Below, in pieces: positions 17,401-26,100 of a DNA stretch of 64,000 nt. The notes beneath the pieces were generated by a model. That model made no database searches, was not told where the DNA came from, and saw only the letters and a list, made by a program, of their open reading frames with translations. A program made the translations under genes and the position numbers. Origin of the DNA: CAVDRM01 sp963611355 (GTDB lineage Bacteria; Bacillota; Clostridia; Christensenellales; Aristaeellaceae); the NCBI GenBank assembly GCA_963611355.1, contig CAVDRM010000002.1, positions 62,001 through 126,000 on the forward strand. The letters run 5' to 3'. Position 1 is the first letter of the stretch. Each line of letters starts with the position of its first letter.

Positions 17401-17438
17401 AGCCTTCTTCCCCCGCCAAGCTCCTCTGTCCTTCACAC

Positions 17439-18317
17439 TCAGATCCGCCCCCGTGCGCCGTCCTTTCCGAAGAAGAAGAGCGCCAGCGCGCCGGGACCGA
17501 CATGGGCGCCGGTGACGGGCTCATAGTCCACAGTCAGAATCTCCCTGGGCGGGCGTTTTTCATTGAGCAGGCGGATGAGCAGCTGCGCATCGTCCGGACA
17601 GTCCGCGTGGGCAATGCCGACGGTCTGCTCCTCCGGCTTCTCGACCAGCGCGTTATACCGCTCCGCCATCGCCTGAACAGCGCGTCTGCGGCCGTGCAGC
17701 AGGGCAAAGCTGACAATTTTTCCCTCCTCGTCGCCCTTTAAGAGCGGCATGATTTTAAGCAGCGAGCCGACCAGCGCCTTGACGTTCGAGATCCGCCCCG
17801 TGGCGCGCAGGTGCTTCAAATCCTCCACCGTGAACACCTGGCACATGGAAAAGCGCATTTGAAGCAGGGCGTCCGCCGTTTCGTCCAGCGTGCGTCCCGC
17901 ATCGCGCATTTCGGCGGCCTTCATGACGAGCAGCCCCTCGCCCAGGGACGCGCCCAGGGTATCGACCAGGCGCAGCTTCCTATCCGGAAACTGCTCCAAA
18001 AGCTGCTTTTTCGCGGTCTCCGCCGAGGCATACGAGCCGCTGATGCCGGAGGACATCCCGACAAACAGGATGTCCGCCCCGCCCGCCATGAGCGGAGCAA
18101 TGCAGTCGATGTACTGCTGCGGCGTGACCTGCGAGGTCGTCACGCGGCGGCCGCCGCGCATCGCGTCATAGTAGGCGTGGCTGTCAAAGGCGCGGGTATC
18201 GGTACAGGAAAATTTCTGCCCGTCCGCATGATAGGAAAAGGCGACAACGGCCACCTGACGGCTTTGCAGCCATTCGCTGTCCAGATTCGCCGAGGTATCT
18301 GTCACAATCGTGAACAC
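17439..18317 (-). CDS. DegV family fatty-acid-binding protein
   Basis: A 292-residue DegV protein (FakB-like), which in Bacillota binds a fatty acid for phosphorylation by FakA. It opens FTIVTDTSANLDSEW, has the TSQVTPQQY block and the SGISGSY loop that contacts the carboxylate, then GRISNVKALVGSLLKIMPLL. The length is normal. No fakA lies nearby. A TTGACA-like -35 is present at 18373-18378 on the minus strand, but the matching -10 is weak. Confidence 0.92.
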   Translation of the reverse strand: MFTIVTDTSANLDSEWLQSRQVAVVAFSYHADGQKFSCTDTRAFDSHAYYDAMRGGRRVTTSQVTPQQYIDCIAPLMAGGADILFVGMSSGISGSYASAETAKKQLLEQFPDRKLRLVDTLGASLGEGLLVMKAAEMRDAGRTLDETADALLQMRFSMCQVFTVEDLKHLRATGRISNVKALVGSLLKIMPLLKGDEEGKIVSFALLHGRRRAVQAMAERYNALVEKPEEQTVGIAHADCPDDAQLLIRLLNEKRPPREILTVDYEPVTGAHVGPGALALFFFGKDGARGRI

Positions 18318-18412
18318 GGCTTCTGTCCTCCAATCTAATATGCTTCATCAGGTTATCACGTCTGTTTCTCCGTGTCAAGGACTGCCATTTTTTTGACATT
18401 TCATGTTAATAT

Positions 18413-18441
18413 TTGATTTTGCGGGCGCTTTATGCTATAAT
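18413..18441 (+). promoter_or_regulatory. Extended -10 promoter for the 18.4-20.2 kb operon
   Basis: TTGATT (18413-18418), 17-base spacer ending TGC, TATAAT (18436-18441). The TGn extension makes it a strong candidate. The same TATGCTATAAT string occurs before the alcohol dehydrogenase gene. Confidence 0.78.
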
Positions 18442-18459
18442 CCGCCGTGGAAGCGGCGG

Positions 18460-18743
18460 GTGACCACGGCATACGGCAAGGCGCGCATCGCCGGAAAGCT
18501 GCGGCGCCGGAAAGGGTATCCGGACGGGTTCGAGCTGCCCGCACGGGACAGCATACCGGATATCGCGCTGTACATGGAACAGGCGGCGCTGCTCAAAGTC
18601 TGCCTGGACTATCTGCCGCCGGAGCTCAAGGAGGAGCAGCGGTCATTGTCAGCGGCTTTTCCAAGCTGCTGGCGGAAAAAATCCTGCTGCCTGACCATGC
18701 GACATCGGAAAACGGCGGAAGCATCGAAATCGAGGAATCATAA
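18460..18743 (+). pseudogene. Small gene broken by a frameshift, unknown product
   Basis: Reading from GTG 18460 gives TTAYGKARIAGKLRRRKGYP then an amphipathic stretch with IPDIALYMEQAALLK up to about LPPELKEE (18635). After that the frame runs into unlikely sequence, while the -1 frame at the same point continues AVIVSGFSKLLAEKILLPDH and stops at 18743, three bases before the GNAT start. Joining the two gives one plausible protein of about 94 residues, so a one-base indel (real or sequencing) is likely. There is no slippery heptamer, so programmed frameshifting is not supported. I do not recognise the family; IPDIALYMEQ loosely resembles DUF1836. Confidence 0.45.
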
Positions 18744-18745
18744 CC

Positions 18746-19267
18746 ATGTATGAAGGCAAGCTGGTGCGCCTGCGGGCGCTGGAAAGGGACGACATCGTCC
18801 GCTCCCATGCATTTGTGAATGATTATCAGACCATGCGCGGGGTGATGAGCGGGATGCTCTACCCCTCCTCCTTTGAGGACGAGACGCGCTGGGCGGACGG
18901 CCAGTCCAGCTACACCAGGGGCGAATACCAGTTCGGCGTGGAGACCCTGGAGCAGCGTGCCTTCATCGGGCGCTGCGGGTTCACGCGGGTGGACTGGAAA
19001 AACCGCCTCGCGGAGCTGGGCATTTTAATCGGCGATTCCGCGTTCCGAGGCCGCGGCTACGGCTCGGACGCCGTGCGCGTGCTGTGCGCGTTCGGCTTTC
19101 AGGAGCTGAACCTGCATAAAATCAAGGCGACCGTGTTTGACTTTAACGAGGCGGCGCTGCGCGCTTACGAAAAGTGCGGCTTTGTGCGGGAGGGCGTGCT
19201 GAAAAAGGAGCTTTTCCGAGAGGGGCGTTATCACGACGTGATTGCGCTCGCCCTTTTTCACGAATGA
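18746..19267 (+). CDS. GNAT family N-acetyltransferase (RimJ/SpeG-like)
   Basis: A 173-residue acetyltransferase. It starts KLVRLRALERDDI and carries the acetyl-CoA pyrophosphate loop in GDSAFRGRGYGSDAVRVLC, then NLHKIKATVFDFNEAALRAYEKCGF, typical of the Acetyltransf_3 branch acting on proteins or small amines. The substrate cannot be told. It follows the broken gene by two bases and overlaps the next gene by four (ATGA), so it is mid-operon. Confidence 0.9.
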   Translation: MYEGKLVRLRALERDDIVRSHAFVNDYQTMRGVMSGMLYPSSFEDETRWADGQSSYTRGEYQFGVETLEQRAFIGRCGFTRVDWKNRLAELGILIGDSAFRGRGYGSDAVRVLCAFGFQELNLHKIKATVFDFNEAALRAYEKCGFVREGVLKKELFREGRYHDVIALALFHE

Positions 19268-19614
19268 GCGGCATGAAAAAGCGGGGGCGCCCCGTTCTGT
19301 GGTGGGCAGGCGCGATGCTGGCGGCGGGCGTCTTGCAGGCGCTGCCGATGCTGGTGCCGGACTCTGACTTAGGGCTTCTGCTCTGCGCCCTGCTGCTCTA
19401 CGCCGTGCATCCCGTGTGCGCCGTCATCGTTTCCTATCGGCTGGTGCGAAAGCGCTTTGTCCCGCCGATTGCCGCCTGCCTGCCATTCGGCCTGTTTCTG
19501 ATCATTCTGCCGTTTTACGCAGACGGCGTGCTCACGGGCGTTGTCTGCATGCTGCTGGGCATCGTGAGCGCAGCGGCGGCGGATGAAAAAAACAGGCTCG
19601 AACGCAAACCATGA
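19264..19614 (+). CDS. Small integral membrane protein, unknown function
   Basis: A 116-residue protein with about four hydrophobic helices (VLWWAGAMLAAGVLQALPML, LGLLLCALLLYAVHPVCAVI, and two more) and positive residues at both ends. The start overlaps the GNAT stop as ATGA. No family is recognised. The 3' end overlaps the next start by four bases. Confidence 0.75.
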   Translation: MSGMKKRGRPVLWWAGAMLAAGVLQALPMLVPDSDLGLLLCALLLYAVHPVCAVIVSYRLVRKRFVPPIAACLPFGLFLIILPFYADGVLTGVVCMLLGIVSAAAADEKNRLERKP

Positions 19615-20216
19615 CGAACTGCCGACAGGGAGCGGCTACTGACAAAATGAAGCAAAGATCACGAAAAACAAACCCTTTCAAAGCGCTGCTGCGTATGCTG
19701 GGCGCCGCCATGGGGCTTGCGCTCATCGCGGCGGTCATCATCGTGCTCAATGTCATCGGCGTGAAGCCCGCGGCGGACAGGCAGAGCGAGGCGTTCGCCG
19801 TCACCGAGGATGCGCCGCTTTCGGCTGCGCAGGCAACGGATTCGGACAACGCGCAGGTGCTGGCGCGGGCATTGGAGGACGCCGTGCCGACCTTAAACGG
19901 CCAGAGCATGGCGGGGCAGCTGCGCAACGCCACGTTTGAAGGGCGGCAGGCGCGGGTTTTGAGCCTGCGGTACGCGCAGGCTGAGGTGCTGTGCGTGCGC
20001 CCCGTCACAGCCGCGCCCCTTCTTTTGCAGGACAGCCTGAGCATCCAGACCGACACCGGCCTTTCCGTCCTCTCCATGCCCGCGACCTACGCAGCCGGCG
20101 GCGGCACCCACTGCCTGTACTTTTCCGGCGACACCTGCGCCTACGCCTTCATTGCCTCCGACATGACCAGGGACGAGTTTTTCGCGCTGGCGGCGTCGCT
20201 GACGCTGACGAGATAA
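19611..20216 (+). CDS. Membrane-anchored extracytoplasmic protein, unknown function
   Basis: A 201-residue product (or 189 from ATG 19647, MKQRSRKTNP). One N-terminal transmembrane anchor (MGLALIAAVIIVLNVIG) is followed by an extracytoplasmic domain with two Cys residues in a plausible disulfide (VLCVRP, GGTHCLYFSGDTCAYAF). The family is not recognised. The first start overlaps the upstream stop by four bases, while the second has GGGAGCGG upstream; I cannot decide. Last gene of the operon. Confidence 0.7.
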   Translation: MTNCRQGAATDKMKQRSRKTNPFKALLRMLGAAMGLALIAAVIIVLNVIGVKPAADRQSEAFAVTEDAPLSAAQATDSDNAQVLARALEDAVPTLNGQSMAGQLRNATFEGRQARVLSLRYAQAEVLCVRPVTAAPLLLQDSLSIQTDTGLSVLSMPATYAAGGGTHCLYFSGDTCAYAFIASDMTRDEFFALAASLTLTR

Positions 20217-20250
20217 GGGATTGAAGATGCGAAAAAGCGAAAATTTTTGC

Positions 20251-20279
20251 TTGCTTTTTCTTTCCATTTCGAATATAAT
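20251..20279 (+). promoter_or_regulatory. rpsF-ssb-rpsR promoter
   Basis: TTGCTT (20251-20256), 17-base spacer, TATAAT (20274-20279), in a locally AT-rich stretch 68 bases before rpsF. Confidence 0.78.
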
Positions 20280-20298
20280 ATCAAATTGGCACATCCTT

Positions 20299-20319
20299 GC
20301 GCCGCGCGTGCCGCGGCGC
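20299..20319 (+). promoter_or_regulatory. Leader hairpin ahead of rpsF
   Basis: GCGCCGCG and CGCGGCGC pair perfectly around a 5-base loop, ending 13 bases before the rpsF RBS. S6:S18 autoregulation through a leader hairpin is known in many bacteria. I cannot confirm the diagnostic CCG bulge, so this is a position-based suggestion. Confidence 0.4.
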
Positions 20320-20346
20320 CATAAGTCCATGAGGAGGTGAAAAGGA

Positions 20347-20742
20347 ATGAACAAGTACGAACTGGTGTACATCATCGATCCTGCCGTCGAGGAGGAAGCC
20401 CGCAAAGCGCTGATGGAGCGCGTGAACGGCCTCATCACGGGCAACGCGGGTGAGGTATCCAAGGTGGAAGAGTGGGGCAAGCGCCGTCTGGCCTATGCCA
20501 TCAACTACAAGACCGAGGGCTGGTACGTTCTGGTGAGCTTCTCCAGCGCGTCCGAGCTGCCGCGTGAAATCGAGCGTAACCTGGGCAACATTGACAGCGT
20601 GATTCGCTATCAGATCGTTCGGGTGCTGGACAAGCGCTCCAACGTGAAGCCCCGCCCCGTGCGCGTCGCGCCGGCTGCCGAGGCCGCCGAAGCGCCCGCC
20701 GCTCCCGCTGCCGAAGCGCCTGCCGAAGCACCCGTTGAGTGA
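20347..20742 (+). CDS. rpsF: 30S ribosomal protein S6
   Basis: A 131-residue S6. MNKYELVYIIDP, WGKRRLAYAINYKTEGWYVL and NIDSVIRYQIVRVLDKRSN are canonical blocks. The last 30 residues are an Ala/Pro/Glu tail (AAEAAEAPAAPAAEAPAEAP), longer than in B. subtilis (95 residues) but common in high-GC lineages. The RBS is GAGGAGG. First gene of the conserved rpsF-ssb-rpsR operon; S6 binds S18 in the platform of the 30S subunit. Confidence 0.97.
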   Translation: MNKYELVYIIDPAVEEEARKALMERVNGLITGNAGEVSKVEEWGKRRLAYAINYKTEGWYVLVSFSSASELPREIERNLGNIDSVIRYQIVRVLDKRSNVKPRPVRVAPAAEAAEAPAAPAAEAPAEAPVE

Positions 20743-20763
20743 TTTTGACGGAGGAAGGCCATC

Positions 20764-21195
20764 ATGAACAAGCTGTTTATCGTAGGGAATCTGACCCGTG
20801 ACCCCGAACTGCGCACGACGTCTGCGGGCATCTCCGTATGCTCCTTCACCGTGGCGGTCAATCGCCGCCGTTCGTCCGGCGCGCAGGCCGGCCAGCCGGA
20901 GGCGGACTTTTTCCGCGTTTCCGCGTGGCGTGCCCTGGGGGAAAACTGCCAGAAGTACCTTGCCAAGGGTCGTAAGGTCGCCGTCACCGGCTCCGTTTCC
21001 GTGCAGACCTATCAGGGCAGCGACGGAACGACCCGCGCCAGCCTTGAGGTCAACGCCGATGATGTGGAGTTTCTGTCTCCCCGCGGCGAGGGCGGCGATG
21101 CGTCCGGCGCTTATCAGCCTGCCGGCGCGTCCGCAGCAGCCTCAAAGAGCGGCGGCGGCTTTGTGCAGGTGGACGAAGAGGAGCTGCCTTTCTGA
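20764..21195 (+). CDS. ssb: Single-stranded DNA-binding protein
   Basis: A 143-residue SSB. The N-terminal OB fold starts MNKLFIVGNLTRDPELRTT and the acidic interaction tail ends DEEELPF, the hook for RecO, PriA and other partners. The linker is short. It lies between rpsF and rpsR as in B. subtilis, where this operon is near oriC. Confidence 0.97.
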   Translation: MNKLFIVGNLTRDPELRTTSAGISVCSFTVAVNRRRSSGAQAGQPEADFFRVSAWRALGENCQKYLAKGRKVAVTGSVSVQTYQGSDGTTRASLEVNADDVEFLSPRGEGGDASGAYQPAGASAAASKSGGGFVQVDEEELPF

Positions 21196-21220
21196 TTTCT
21201 GAAAAAGGAGGATGTACACA

Positions 21221-21475
21221 ATGAGTGAAGATCGTGGCGAACGCAGACCGCGTCCCCGCGGCCGCAAGCCGCGCCGCAAGGTGTGTGACTTCTGCGTCAA
21301 CAAGATCGAATATATCGACTACAAGGACATTAACCGCCTGCATCGTTTCATCAACGAGCGCGGCAAAATCCTGCCCCGCCGCATGACCGGCAACTGCGCA
21401 AAGCATCAGCGCCAGCTGTCCGAGGCCATCAAGCGCGCCCGTGCCATCGCGCTGCTGCCCTATACGGTGGACTGA
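21221..21475 (+). CDS. rpsR: 30S ribosomal protein S18 (zinc-type)
   Basis: An 84-residue S18. It keeps the Cys set (KVCDFC at the front and GNCAKH near residue 60), the zinc-binding C+ form, rather than the Cys-free paralogue. INRLHRFINERGKILPRRMTGNC is canonical. ATG 21221 is chosen over ATG 21212 because AAAAAGGAGG ends at 21211, leaving nine bases. Confidence 0.96.
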   Translation: MSEDRGERRPRPRGRKPRRKVCDFCVNKIEYIDYKDINRLHRFINERGKILPRRMTGNCAKHQRQLSEAIKRARAIALLPYTVD

Positions 21476-21489
21476 GCATATTCAAAGAA

Positions 21490-21517
21490 GGGTGTCGGTT
21501 ATGCCGGCGCCCTTTTT
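21490..21517 (+). terminator. Terminator of the rpsF-ssb-rpsR operon
   Basis: A 9-bp stem with G-U pairs (GGGTGTCGG and CCGGCGCCC) followed by TTTTT, 15 bases after the rpsR stop. Confidence 0.82.
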
Positions 21518-21528
21518 ATATTGCACGG

Positions 21529-21787
21529 CTGTGGCGTCGGTTTCCCGATGCCGCTGCGTGTCCAAAAACTGCGTTTTTGACACGCTCCATGCAGGATGAA
21601 GCACTTCATCCTGCATGGCAAGGCTGCGGAAATGATTTTTCTGCGCTGACGCTCCGAAAAATCGCCCCGCACGACCGGCAAAGCCGGTCGATACGATTAA
21701 AAATGAAGGGGCTGCGGCCCCTTCATGCATCCCCCAGAATGTCTGCGGACTTTTTTGACAGTCTGTGGCGTCGGTTTCCCGATGCCG
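21529..21787. repeat. Hairpin cluster flanked by a 25-bp direct repeat
   Basis: A 25-bp sequence containing GTGGCGTCGGTTTCCCGATG occurs at 21529-21553 and, exactly, at 21763-21787. Between them lie successive stems: around 21551-21582, a perfect 15-bp stem with 2-base loop at 21587-21618, CGACCGGC/GCCGGTCG near 21674-21692, and a 10-bp stem near 21711-21736. Another stem (GAGCCTCC/GGAGGCTC) lies just after the second copy. The 456-bp gap between rpsR and the phage-type holin holds no gene that I can support. Confidence 0.75.
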
Positions 21788-21869
21788 TTTTTGGATGCAA
21801 AGAGCCTCCCTCATGATGAAGGAGGCTCGCGCTGTTTTCTTTGCTTCTGTCAGCCTCATGGTATAGCCA

Positions 21870-21935
21870 AGGTTTCCCGTGGAGGGGTGCGGAAAACCTT
21901 GTATCCAAAGGAACGGTTTTCCGCACAATCCTCAC
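21870..21935 (-). repeat. Diverged copy of the intergenic hairpin repeat
   Basis: On the minus strand GCGGAAAACC, GGATACAAGG, TTTTCCGCAC follow each other, resembling the hairpin part of copies G and H. It lies just behind the holin gene. Confidence 0.45.
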
Positions 21936-22381
21936 TTCTCCCGTGTTTCCGGCCCTTCCTTCCCGTTTTCCTTTTCCCGCAGGGTGTCCAGCAGGCGGCG
22001 CAGGGAGTCCGGCACGGGGACGCCGAGGGCGAGGGCGTTTTCCAGAATGGAGAGCCCCTCATTGGCGGCGTAAAAGCCGATGACCGCAATACGGCAGACG
22101 CTGTCCGTGTTCAGCATCCTGTCCAGCGCCGTGCCGAGCATGACGATGACGACCATCATCAGCTTCCTGGTCAGCCCCTTAAACGCCGCGGACGAGCGGA
22201 AGCGGCCGTCCTCGGTCTTGCCGCTCCTGCCCAGCAGCGCCAACGCAAGGCCGGTCAGGTAGTCGAGCCCCATCAGCAGGAACATCACCGTGAGCGCCGT
22301 GTCCCAGCCGCCCAGGAGACGGCTGACGGAAGCCCCGATGGTGCCCGCCAGCACCGGCAGATATTTTGTGATTCTTTCCAT
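21932..22381 (-). CDS. Phage holin, TcdE/phi-LC3-like Phage_holin_4 family
   Basis: A 149-residue membrane protein with three hydrophobic segments (YLPVLAGTIGASVSRLLGG, ALTVMFLLMGLDYLTGLALALLG, KLMMVVIVMLGTALDRML) and the MGLDYLTGLALALLG signature of the family. It forms the lethal membrane lesion that releases endolysin in phages; relatives also export toxins. ATG 22381 has GAAAGGA at a usable distance, while ATG 22393 touches the RBS. It is the last gene of the particle cluster, right after the endolysin. Confidence 0.9.
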   Translation of the reverse strand: MERITKYLPVLAGTIGASVSRLLGGWDTALTVMFLLMGLDYLTGLALALLGRSGKTEDGRFRSSAAFKGLTRKLMMVVIVMLGTALDRMLNTDSVCRIAVIGFYAANEGLSILENALALGVPVPDSLRRLLDTLREKENGKEGPETREK

Positions 22382-22411
22382 TGTGTGTTTCATCCTTTCG
22401 CGGAGAAAAGC

Positions 22412-23107
22412 TCACGCTTCTTCCTTCACCAGATATTTCGTCATCATATATCCCGCCGCATCCAAATACTGCACCCTCGTCCACTCGCCGCCCGCCTCGG
22501 TGATGCGGATGCAGGAGGAAACGGGGACGCGGTAGAGGACGGCGGAGGACAGGCTCGGCCTGGCGCGGAGGCTGACGGTGCTTCCCGTCTCCGCCGTGAC
22601 CCGCGCCGTGACGGATGTTTCCGCGCCCTGCATGCAGGCGTAGTGCGTCCAGCGCGTCTTGGAGATTGTCTCATGGACGACCCCGCTCGCGCTGTTCTTG
22701 GCGTGGATGACCGTGCCGTCGCCCAGATACAGCCCCACATGGCGCATTTTGTTTTCGCCCTGCGCAATGAACACAAGGCAGACCCGATTGCGCGGCATGT
22801 CCTTTATGACGCCCTTTTCGGACAGCGCCCCGCGCTGCCATTGGGAGGTCGCGCCGCTTGGCAGGGTGACGCTGCCCGCCGCCGCGCTCAGGCGGGTGAG
22901 CTGGGCGCAGTCAAAGCAGCGCTTGCCGTCCCATTTTGCACACACGGTCTGGATGTTCTTCGCCTGCCTGGGGTACTGCGCCGCCTGCATCGCCCGCCGT
23001 TCGGGGGAGCAGACCCAGCCCGTTGCCCCGTACACATAGCCGCAGCCGACCTGCGACAGGGCGTATTTCACCATCAGGTATTCGGTGTTTACAGCTTTTT
23101 CCATCAT
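22412..23107 (-). CDS. NlpC/P60 endolysin with C-terminal SH3 domain
   Basis: A 231-residue peptidoglycan hydrolase. The NlpC/P60 core has its Cys in RCFDCAQLTR and the His in MRHVGLYLGDGTVIHA. An SH3-type wall-binding domain follows (VSLRARPSLSSAVLYRVPVS ... YLDAAGYMMTKYL). There is no signal peptide, as expected for a holin-released lysin. ATG 23107 is preceded by AAAGGAG; the frame runs 15 codons further upstream into the fibre gene's 3' end. Confidence 0.92.
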   Translation of the reverse strand: MMEKAVNTEYLMVKYALSQVGCGYVYGATGWVCSPERRAMQAAQYPRQAKNIQTVCAKWDGKRCFDCAQLTRLSAAAGSVTLPSGATSQWQRGALSEKGVIKDMPRNRVCLVFIAQGENKMRHVGLYLGDGTVIHAKNSASGVVHETISKTRWTHYACMQGAETSVTARVTAETGSTVSLRARPSLSSAVLYRVPVSSCIRITEAGGEWTRVQYLDAAGYMMTKYLVKEEA

Positions 23108-23115
23108 ATTCTCCT

Positions 23116-26100
23116 TTACGCTAAGTCGAGGGTGCATTCGTCCGTCATGCACAGCAGCGCGCCGTCCGTTTCGCCCAGCGCAAAGCCGCGGATGGTCTGT
23201 CGGGTCAGCATTTGAACGACTTCGGCGGGCAGGTCGATGACCGCCTCCTGTCCCGCGGAAAGCGCCGTTTTTACGTTCAGGTCAATCAGCGCCGGCATTT
23301 GGCTGATGCTCTCGCCCGCCGTCCACGCCATGTTGTGGCCGTATAAATGCAGGGTCCGCTTCTCTGCGGAAAAGCCGTCCAGGGCGCGGCGAACGGTCAG
23401 GCGCGCCGTTTCAAACGCCGTGCCCGCAATGGTCTCCGCATTGTCAAGCACCCAAAGCCCCGTGCAGGAAATGGTCTGCCAGACGCTGATGCTCGTCCCG
23501 TCCGAGGCCGCCGCCGGAACGGGCGCCGCGTATCTGCCCTGCCTTGGCGCAAGCCCCGCGACGGGCGAAGCGTCCAGGGGAGAGCGCTGCGCAAAGCAGC
23601 AGGCGGCGGTGTAGCGCGTTCGGGTGGCGGGCGTGACGGGGACGAGCGAATCCGCCTTGAGCGCCTCTGCGTCCGCGCACAGGATGTCCCCCGCCGCATC
23701 GTCCGCGCACGCGCCCAAGCCGCTGTACGGGTATGTCCCTTTGCAGAAAATCCGGCTGAGCGCGTCCGCAACAAATGCGTACTTCAGGTTTGCGGCGCTC
23801 CGAAAGCCGGCGGGGACCTGCACGATATTGCTGACATAGCTGGCCGACACATAGCCGATGACGCCGTCCGCCTCGGCCATGTAGTACCCGCCGTTCACCT
23901 TGTCGAGCGTGAGGATGGTGACGCTCCCGCCCTTTTCGACGGTGGCGACCGTCTCATAGCCGGAGGCGACGTGCTGATCGCGGAGGACGAGCGCCCCCGC
24001 GCCCTTTGCCGTGCCCTGATAGACGTCGCTCACGCCGCCCAGGGCGTTTTCCATGCGGCACAGCGCGCCGTTCAAAACGCGGACGCAGACGTCCGTGCGG
24101 CTGATTTCCGCGCCGGACAGAAGCGCGAAGCTGCGGCTCAAATCAACGCCGTACACCGTGCGGCTTTCGCTTTCTTCGCTTGAACGCACGCTTCCGAAGA
24201 GCCGCGTGCCGAGGACGGTCAGGCTTTGGCAGTCCCGCGCAGACAGGCAGACGCTGCCCGCCGCCGCGACAACGCCGCCCGATAAAACAACGGGGCAGGC
24301 GTTCTGCAAAAAGCGTATCGAGCCAAAGAGCAGCGCCCCGTCCGCCATGGACAGGGTCAGCGTCCCCCTGCCGCAAAAGCCCGATAGGACGACGTCCTCT
24401 GCGTACGTCCCCGCCGGCACGGTGACGCTGACATCGCCGCTCAGGTAGCTCGGCAGGCTGCGGAGGGTCGCCTGAATGCTCCCCAGGAAGGGATAGCCGC
24501 CGCTTCCCGCGCTCACCACGGAGGGCGAAAGGATGCTGTCCGCAGCAACGGTCTGCGCCCTGATGCCCTGCTCGTCCATGCAGAACATGGGGTTTCCGTC
24601 CTTCAGCGCGCTCACGGAGAAGCTGTCCGTCTCGATGCGCACCCTTGCGCCGCCGACGGTCAGGCCGTCCTGCCCGATGCGCACACCCGCGCCGTCCACC
24701 ACGGCGGCTGTGATGGTGCGGTTGGCGGAGAGGTCGAGCGCACCGCCCACATCGGCGGACAGCTTGTCCGCCGTGATGCTGCCCGCCAAGATGCTGTCCG
24801 CGGTGACGGCGTTTGCCGAGAGCTTGTCCGCGGTGACGGCGGAAGAGAGGATTTTCTCGCTCGTCACGCTGCCCGCTGCCAGCTTGTCCGCCGTGACGGA
24901 GGACACGGCGAGCGCCTCCCCCGTGACCGCGCCCTGCGCGATTTTGCCGCCCGTGACCGCGCCCTGCGCCAGCTTGTCTTCGCCCAGCACGGGGATGATT
25001 TGCCCGTTCAGCGTGCCGGTCGTGATGTTGTCGGCGCAGAGGTTGACGACCGCGATGTCCTGCGCGTCGATTTTTCCCGCCGTCAATTTGGAGGCGCTGA
25101 CCGAGACGATTTTGCCGTCCGTCACGCTCAAATCGCCGATTTGCGCATTGCCCACGCAGGCATCGGCCAGAATGCCGCTTTCGGCGGTGATAGCGCCCGC
25201 GCTGATGTGCCCGCCCCGCACCGCGCCCGCCGAAAGGCTGTCGGCGGTGACGGAGGAGGCGGCCAGCTTGTCCGCCGTGACCGCGTGCGCCTCGATTTTG
25301 TCGCTCGTTACGCTGCGGGCTGCCAGCTTATCGCCGGTCACGCTCCCCGCTTCCAAGGTGTCCGTTGTGACCGCGCCTGCCGTCAGCTTGTCCGCCGTGA
25401 CCGCGCCCGCTGCGATTTTGTCCGCCGTGACCGCACGGGCGGACAGGTACTGCGTTGTGACCGCGCCGAGGGCCAGGGCGCTGCCCTGCACCGAGCCCGC
25501 AATCAGGCTCCGGCCGTTGATGCTCCCGCCAGCGGCGGGCGTGCCGCCGACCAGGGTAAGCCCCGTGTCCGGACGGGAGGCGCGGCAGGAAACGGTCGTA
25601 TGCAAAGCCCCGCATCGAAAGGACAAATGCCTGTCCGTGACGGGCAAAACGGCGCGTGCGCCGAGCCTGTCCGGAACGCTGAGCCGCGTCCCCAAAGGAT
25701 ACGGCCCGCCGCGCACCACAATGCGCCCCGAAGAAAGGGTCAGCCCCTTTAAGGCGGCGAGCAGCCCCTCGGCCAGCGCGTCCTCCCCGTCCGCGTATTC
25801 CAGCAGCGGGTTTTGCGACACGGTCAGCAGGTACGCTTCCTTCTGCGCGTCCGCGTCCCCCAGCACCCGCTTTTCGCCCGCGTTCGTTTCGACGGACAGC
25901 GCCGCCAGCGGGCCGAAGGCAGGGCTCGGCGCTTCCAGGGAAATCACCTGCGCGCTTTGTATTTCCGTCGGCGCGCCGTCTGTCCAAACGGGACGCACAT
26001 CGCAAAGGCCGCTTTCATCGACCGTCAGGAAGCACCCTGCGGCGGTCAGCGTGACGGAAAGCGCCTGCCGCACGGTCATGCGGCTAAAATCCGGCGCACG

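Noticed and set aside
24740..25510. Regular short repeats resembling a CRISPR array
   Set aside because: They are coding, contiguous and imperfect, without unique spacers; no cas genes are present.
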